Under the pieces are notes generated by a model, which ran no database searches, was not told where the DNA came from, and worked only from the letters and a program-made list of their open reading frames with translations. This document shows, in pieces, positions 59,001 through 64,000 of a stretch of DNA of 64,000 nucleotides. A program made the position numbers and the translations under genes. The stretch's first letter is position 1. Every line of letters begins with the position of its first letter. The stretch is taken from assembly GCA_963681505.1 (NCBI GenBank), contig OY811975.1, forward strand, positions 7,688,946 through 7,752,945, given 5' to 3'. Origin of the DNA: Eunapius fragilis (lineage: Eukaryota; Porifera; Demospongiae; Spongillida; Spongillidae).

Positions 59001-62000
59001 CCTGAAGGCTAAGCTTGTACTGCGAAGCCCGTTTCAATACTTATCCCACACTTACATACTCTGCCAATCCTCACCAGTTCAGGATATGTTGGGTTTTTCC
59101 GACGTCGATGAGCCAGCTGTTTCTTTTGTGAAAAATTTGATTAGCCACGCCGTCTGTTCCTTCGAGAACGGCCCCCACGAGTCACCTTGATGCCCCGTCT
59201 ACCTTGAGGTTCCTTGCATCAAAAACTCCCCCAAACCAACTTAGTGTTGTGACGCGGTCTCCAGTTGCCCGGTATCAGATTTTCCCTTTTGCACTCTTGT
59301 TCATCCTCTCAGGTTTGCTCAGTAAGAAAATTTTTTGGTGCTTGATTAGGCATTGTGCAATGCTGATGCGTGTGCTCGGCCGTATATATGTGCCCAACCA
59401 TGATGAGCACATGCGCTGGTCATTATCAATACCTTAAACTGTACATGTATGTAAATGAATTATGAAGTGACATGAAACAATAAACTGGGTTTGTGTATTA
59501 ATTAATGTTGTTTACACTTATATCTGTAAAAAACTAAATCGCCTGGTGAGCGTCATGTTGTGTTCTTAACCATTTTACCTGTGTCGCAAATTATTTAGGC
59601 ATAATGGTTAGCACATGTGAGATGTGTTGAATGCTGTATGCATTTCATACATGTAGTTAGCATATGCAGAGATCATGTAGAATCAAAGTTGTGTGCCCAA
59701 GCAAGCACAGTTATGTGTTTTCTACTTCTGGTGGATTAGGTCCTGCTGCCAAAACCTTCTATAAGAGGCTTGCATCACTTATTGCAAAAAAGCACGATCA
59801 GCCATACAGCCTAACCCTTTTTTGGCTTTGTGCCAAATTGAGCTTTTCATTGCTACGTTCTGCAATCATGTGTCTTTGTGGTTCTAGATTGTCATACCAT
59901 TGAGGCGCATGCTCCCCACTAGACTCTGCCATCGATCTGTCCTGCTCAGCAGGCAGAAATTGTTAATATCTTGTTTGTTTGCCCTAGTGTTTGTGTATGT
60001 GTAATATATGGACATTTATTCTTGAAAAACAAACACAGTTAAGTTACACATGTTAACCCAGTGTTGTGCATATCTGATGAACATCACATCATACAAGATG
60101 CTGTGGGTCAACTGTATATGTACCTCTTGCACACTACATACAATTTGTAATACAAACATGCCGCACTTTTATGTGCAAAGTCTTTCAGGTACGTTGCACT
60201 ATCAGCACAACCGGCTCCCAAGAGTGTGAAGAAAGGCAAATGGATTTGTTGCTAAATAGTGTTGCATAAAATCCAGTTGCATGGGTTGGTTTGTTTTCTT
60301 GATAAAAGGTCAAATACATTTGCATGGTGAATCTAATTAAGGCATAGATGAAGCCATTAGTGGATTTGGACTAACAGTTTGCCTCAATACCACTATTATA
60401 CCTTTTGGTATGATTGGTCGTCGACTGTACTTCTAAGTGTGTGCAATTATACTTTATAAATGGTATGATCACCAGCATGGCTTTATTCATCTGTGCTACA
60501 TGTATGCCTATTTTCCAATGCAACTTTGAGTTTTTGAAGTTGGTACATGCCTTCCAATATTTCTATGGCTCACGTACATATAGCTGTCTGGAGATATAAA
60601 CGATTGGCTTAAACATGCATTTTTACAATCGCTAATGCGTAGAACTGTGCCGACGGAGTGTTTTTTATTTTCTGTAGGTAAGTGCAGTGGTAGTGTTGTT
60701 TCATGTGAACATTATGTAACACAACACATTGCAACCGGTTTTGCGTTCACCAACACTCAATAACAGATTGTCAATGAGCTTTCCTGTACTTTTTCCGAGG
60801 GGTGATTGTTGCTTACATGTACATGAATTTGCATAGTATTATGATAGTCTAATACACCTCATGTGTCATAGTTCCCCTTATGCTATTTACCAGGGATATC
60901 GTGATACGACTTTTGAAGTTCTTATCCACCAGCATCCCACTGGCTCATTATGTTCTCGGTAAGCTTGTTCCTTTTCACTATTTACAGATTACATTTATGG
61001 TGCACATGTGCTTACATGTACATGTTTTTTAATGGAGCACTTGGCACGTGGTGGCATTGTTTAGCTCATATATACAGTACTATTGTGCATTCGTCTATGT
61101 GCAATGTACTTACATTATCAACAGCTGCATGTATTACGCTGGTGTGCTTGATGTAGAGTTAGAGGTCAAACTAAAAGGCACTGTTCGTCATCATTGCATC
61201 TACATGTATGCAAGTCAATACTGATTTGCAATGCAGTTTAAAGGGTTGATTGTGAACTACATGTACTCAACCATTTATGCCACATATTAATGATGCCATA
61301 CGACAGCTAGACCTTTTATTATCATATATGCATGCATGTAGGGGATAAAAGGAAGGAGAGTAGATTGGATATTGTCCTCTGGGTTTGGTACTGGGGATGA
61401 TACTGGGGATGTAAGCTTAAAAGTGGAGATGAAAATCAGCTGGTGTTAAATAGTAAAAGTAATCATCCCAGTGGGGCATGTGTGTACCCCAAGGGCAGAG
61501 AAATTTTTGGTAGTCTGTCGATTTGGCTCCCAAGCGACAAATTAAAAATGGAGGCGATATATGGAACAGTGTTCAGCACAATCAGCCTTCTGGGGTTATT
61601 GAAATTGTATGCTACATTAATCAAAAATCTTCGCAACCATTCAATGCTGTGCTTTCAAATCTCATACACTTGTTCCCACCTTGTTTGTCTCTAACTGGAC
61701 AGATTTTAGTGCTCTACATGTCGGTATATATTCGTTGCCATGATTAGAAAGTTTGCTAACTTATTGGGTTAGAATTTCATGTATCTCTAGGTAGGAATGT
61801 TGTATTTCAAATTCGGTTCACAATGAGCAGTATTTTACTATTTAATAGTCCTGATTGTTGACTTGAATGTTATCTGTGTACGTGTATATTCATGTGCAAA
61901 CAGAATGCACGTTGTCCTGCGTGATTTGTACCAATGGTTTAAGAAAGCCATGTCCCATTAATACCGCATCCGCGTATGATCTGGGTCAGGTTTTGGGGGC

Positions 62001-63706
62001 AAACTAAAAAGCCAAAAGGTCCGCTAGCAAGACTATAACTGTTTTTAGTTGTCGATGTAGCACAGCGACGTATGGAATATCACACAACAGTTTAGTCTTA
62101 TAAAACGCATCTTTGCAGAACAAGGTGTGCGTGCTTTTAATGCATCGGGTCGGTATATGGGAAGGCATCTCAGAATTGGATTTTAAATGCTAATATTAAA
62201 TTTAAAACTATACCTACTTATTAACTTACCTCTTAAGAAGCTAAAAAAACTTATATCATAATTCAAATCAATGCCTTTAGATCACTAACTAACGCTGAAG
62301 TCTAGTGGGGTACAGGAGGTTAACTAATTGCCATTAATAATTGAAGTAACCATGTTATGGATCCGCCTTTGCGAATCCTGAAGGGCCCAACTTACATGTA
62401 AATGCATGTCTGATCATGTCTATTGTGTTAAAGCCGTTGCAAGAGATGTGTGATGCCATAGAGCCTTCAGTGGCCCATCTGTACCGCCTGTGCGGCATGT
62501 TTATACATACGCGGTCATTTATACAGACATGCTGGATGGTGGATGAATGAATGATTACCAGCCACATAAATTAATATGATCTATATAAATAACCCTTGAT
62601 TCGACTGGAGCTCCATGCACCGAGCCAGCCATGTCAACTATAGAGGAACGATATGTATCGTACGTACACCCCCCTTTACACGTGCATACTTGTACGCGTG
62701 GTAGCACCCATCATTTTATATATTCACTATACAGGTGTGTAAAATGCACTGAACAAGTTTAATTGATACACTTTGTAGCAAAAAATCCTAAGGTCAAAAG
62801 TTCAAATGGAGTGTATTTCACGATCAAAAATTGGTTTTCGCCAATTTGGACCCTCCCACACACCAGCGTGTCTGTACCTTTGAGCCGACTATTGGTCCTC
62901 ATGCTGATAACACCAGTACTTGTCTCAGTGATTACAGTAATAAAATCGGGTGTCAAAAAACTAAAATAATCGTCAGCGGACCTTTTATATTTTACACTTC
63001 CCCCAAATTTTGGCCATTGTATTACTTTACTGACGGATACGGTATTAAATGTACAGCTACATCCTAGCTAAATAGGTAATTTTTGTCCTTTGGTTATTAT
63101 ATTCTATGATGCATATTAAAACTCTTTGGGAGCATGTTACCTACCAGGTGGTTCAGCTGTGACGATATGCTGCACTGACAGCCAAAGAAGTTACAACATG
63201 TACAACTTTGCAAAACCATTGCACGTAACTGGAAAGCTGAATTTACTAATTTTGTTTGCTATGCCCCACCTTGGGAGACCCAGGATAACAGATGTTAAAA
63301 CTTTGAAGTGGGAGGTGTAAAAGTCCTTAAATTACTCTAAATTTTTAATCTGATTCTGCCAATGTCAAAATCATGGCATGTTAATATTTCAAAATCCCCT
63401 TCACATTTTGATTGGGGCAGAGTTACAAGACATGGCTGCATTCATCATGACTATAATATTGATTAAAGGCTTTTTTGTGCTATGCAGGTTATTATTTTGT
63501 TAGTTAATGGATTACTTGGTTTGCAACAATACATATGTACATGTAAATGCTCATATCCTTATAACATTATTATTGCAATCTGGAAAAGTGTTTTAATTAC
63601 TGAATTTTTCCTTTCCATTATTCTGCCTGCTGTTAAACTTTTAGATCCTTTGACAGCATACCTCCCAGTGTGGCAACGCATCTATTCGTACAACTGGATG
63701 ACATGA
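47024..63706 (+). CDS. PEX16: Peroxisomal membrane biogenesis protein PEX16
   Basis: join(47024..47183, 47258..47293, 47751..47833, 48723..48859, 49286..49479, 50303..50458, 51593..51665, 53009..53128, 60894..60958, 63645..63706), 1086 nt, 361 aa; every junction is GT-AG and all phases agree. Family features in order: the N-terminal YLFPGR-type segment, S-N-L-F-S-L-L-N-D, the E-V-F-M-E helix, the hydrophobic L-R-L-L-L-V-F-Y region (about residues 140-155), A-E-I-L-Y-I-A-R-P-L, K-S-W-K-P-W, L-R-R-R-S-I-L-L-V-Y-L-L-R-S-P-F-Y and the terminal L-P-V-W-Q-R-I-Y. Human PEX16 is 336 aa. The protein sits in ER and peroxisome membranes and, with PEX3 and PEX19, brings membrane proteins to peroxisomes. 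The ATG at 47024 was preferred; no TATA box was seen. Intron 8 is 7.8 kb and full of mobile elements. Confidence 0.95.
48594..48650. repeat. ACATGT/TACATG-rich microsatellite
   Basis: Runs of TACATGTACATGTACATGTA. The same hexamer recurs through the PEX16 introns, for example near 49100, 49190, 51472, 52357, 52870, 53190 and 54066. Confidence 0.75.
54099..54915. mobile_element. Tc1/mariner-like TIR element in PEX16 intron 8
   Basis: TACAGTATCGGCCAAAATAA at 54099 is mirrored by its near complement ending at 54915; the inverted repeat is about 49 bp with a few mismatches. The ends are CAGT with TA on both sides, as in Tc1/mariner. A second inner inverted repeat pairs about 54401-54463 with 54518-54580 (CAATCGATTGGT, TCGATTATCC). 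No transposase recognised. Confidence 0.82.
54916..55329. other. Intron 8 spacer
   Basis: No recognised coding sequence. May include an end of the DIRS-like element, since it directly follows the recombinase part on the minus strand. Confidence 0.35.
55330..56600 (-). pseudogene. DIRS-like retroelement remnant (gag, RT, tyrosine recombinase)
   Basis: Minus-strand order. 56292-56580 is gag-like and Lys-rich, with a damaged zinc knuckle overlapping near 56360-56400 (Y-Q-Y-G-E-P-G-H, first two Cys lost). At about 56180-56260 comes A-N-E-E-K-S-V-W, and near 55980-56080 comes A-L-G-S-V-A-R-V-M-T-R, both late reverse transcriptase/RNase H segments of DIRS elements. At 55340-55600 is the end of a tyrosine recombinase with H-S-L-Q-N-G-G-A-T, a degraded R-H-G region and W-K-S-E-T-A-K-D-G-Y carrying the catalytic Tyr. 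Stops and shifts are present, and the RT catalytic part appears deleted. DIRS elements integrate with a tyrosine recombinase instead of an integrase. Confidence 0.7.
56601..58502. other. Intron 8 spacer
   Basis: No gene recognised. Short open frames at 57180-57437, 57445-57654 and 57667-57966 (minus) have no recognisable motif. Confidence 0.35.
58503..58880 (-). pseudogene. Non-LTR-like element fragment, endonuclease-like C-terminus
   Basis: Reads F-F-D-V-R-V-L-N-P-L-A-P-S, then a Lys/Arg/Glu-rich helix, then G-G-M-G and Y-K-R-L-A. The same block is seen at 2721-3110 as F-D-I-K-V. It stops abruptly after Y-K-R-L-A-D, so both ends are truncated. The candidate catalytic Asp is present. Confidence 0.65.
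59664..59903 (+). pseudogene. Non-LTR-like element fragment, extreme C-terminus
   Basis: Reads S-T-S-G-G-L-G, F-Y-K-R-L-A-S-L and then L-S-F-S-L-L-R-S-A-I-x-C-L-x-G-S-R, which is the last part of the same protein family as 2721-3110 and 58503-58880. Opposite orientation to the 58503 fragment. Confidence 0.65.
59904..60893. other. Intron 8, 3' part
   Basis: Nothing recognised besides scattered ACATGT motifs. Confidence 0.4.
60959..63644. other. PEX16 intron 9
   Basis: No coding sequence or complete repeat recognised. 61557-61600 resembles one end of MITE family 1 (ACAGTGTTCAGCACAATCA). Confidence 0.45.
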
Positions 63707-63877
63707 GGTGTTTCATAGTGACCATCATGAACATTTTATACTGTGTCAAAGTGTGTCTGTGTATAATTGTACTTATTCTTTCATGCTAATCACACAATCA
63801 TGCACCTGATGTATTAAGCAGAGAGCTAGTGTATAAACGGCGTCCTTTCAACCTCAAACAGCAATTCGTAGTCCTTT

Positions 63878-63883
63878 ATTAAA
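63878..63883 (+). promoter_or_regulatory. Candidate PEX16 polyadenylation signal (ATTAAA)
   Basis: ATTAAA about 170 nt after the PEX16 stop codon; no AATAAA was seen earlier. Weak call. Confidence 0.3.
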
Positions 63884-64000
63884 TTGCATGTTGGTTCAAG
63901 CATAACAAAAAAAAAAAATTAAGTGTCATACATATGGCATGAACAAATCATTCTTTCCAAATCTGTTACTTTATCAGAAAACCCTATAATCCTGTACCTG

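Overview
This is a metazoan genomic window (spliced genes with GT-AG introns, many decayed transposons, AT-rich spacers). It most likely comes from a siliceous demosponge. The key evidence is a pair of silicatein genes at 32.3-36.0 kb: cathepsin-L-like proteins in which the catalytic cysteine is replaced by serine. Silicateins are the enzymes of sponge spicule silica and are known from siliceous sponges.

Four host protein-coding genes could be built exon by exon with phases that agree throughout. (1) A CD225/dispanin-type membrane protein with a Pro/Gln-rich N-terminus and a very Tyr-rich tail (+, 10365-15218, 4 exons, 246 aa). (2) Silicatein A (+, 32328-33867, 7 exons, 327 aa). (3) Silicatein B (-, 34511-36044, 7 exons, 327 aa), convergent with A. 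(4) The peroxisome biogenesis factor PEX16 (+, 47024-63706, 10 exons, 361 aa), stretched to 16.7 kb by long introns.

Most of the rest is repeat and transposon DNA. 1-1.3 kb: CA-rich satellite with a longer embedded module. 2.7-5.7 kb (-): decayed non-LTR-like retroelement with a Cys-rich N-terminus, reverse transcriptase and a CCHC/RHN endonuclease-like C-terminus. 5.8-6.9 kb: TIR element with a 5-bp target duplication and a foldback nested in it. 7.1-8.7 kb: degenerate two-part tandem array. 9.6 kb: integrase fragment. 15.4-25.7 kb: two abutting Gypsy-type LTR retrotransposons, both on the minus strand. One carries a MITE in its LTR. The other is split by a short-LTR element full of minisatellite and by a second TIR element. 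27-28.6 kb and 45.3-46.1 kb: two copies of one composite repeat ending in a near-perfect palindrome. 37.4-39.2 kb: dead piggyBac-like transposase. Intron 8 of PEX16 (7.8 kb) holds a Tc1/mariner-like TIR element, a DIRS-like tyrosine-recombinase retroelement remnant and two endonuclease-domain fragments of the non-LTR family.

The strongest biology is the silicatein pair: identical protein length, equal sizes for the five downstream exons, and Ser/His/Asn at the same residue numbers. The strongest genome-structure observations are exact target-site duplications and internal empty sites that date several insertions relative to one another. No bacterial features, CRISPR arrays or tRNA genes were found. 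Functional names rest on recognised motifs; no database search was run.
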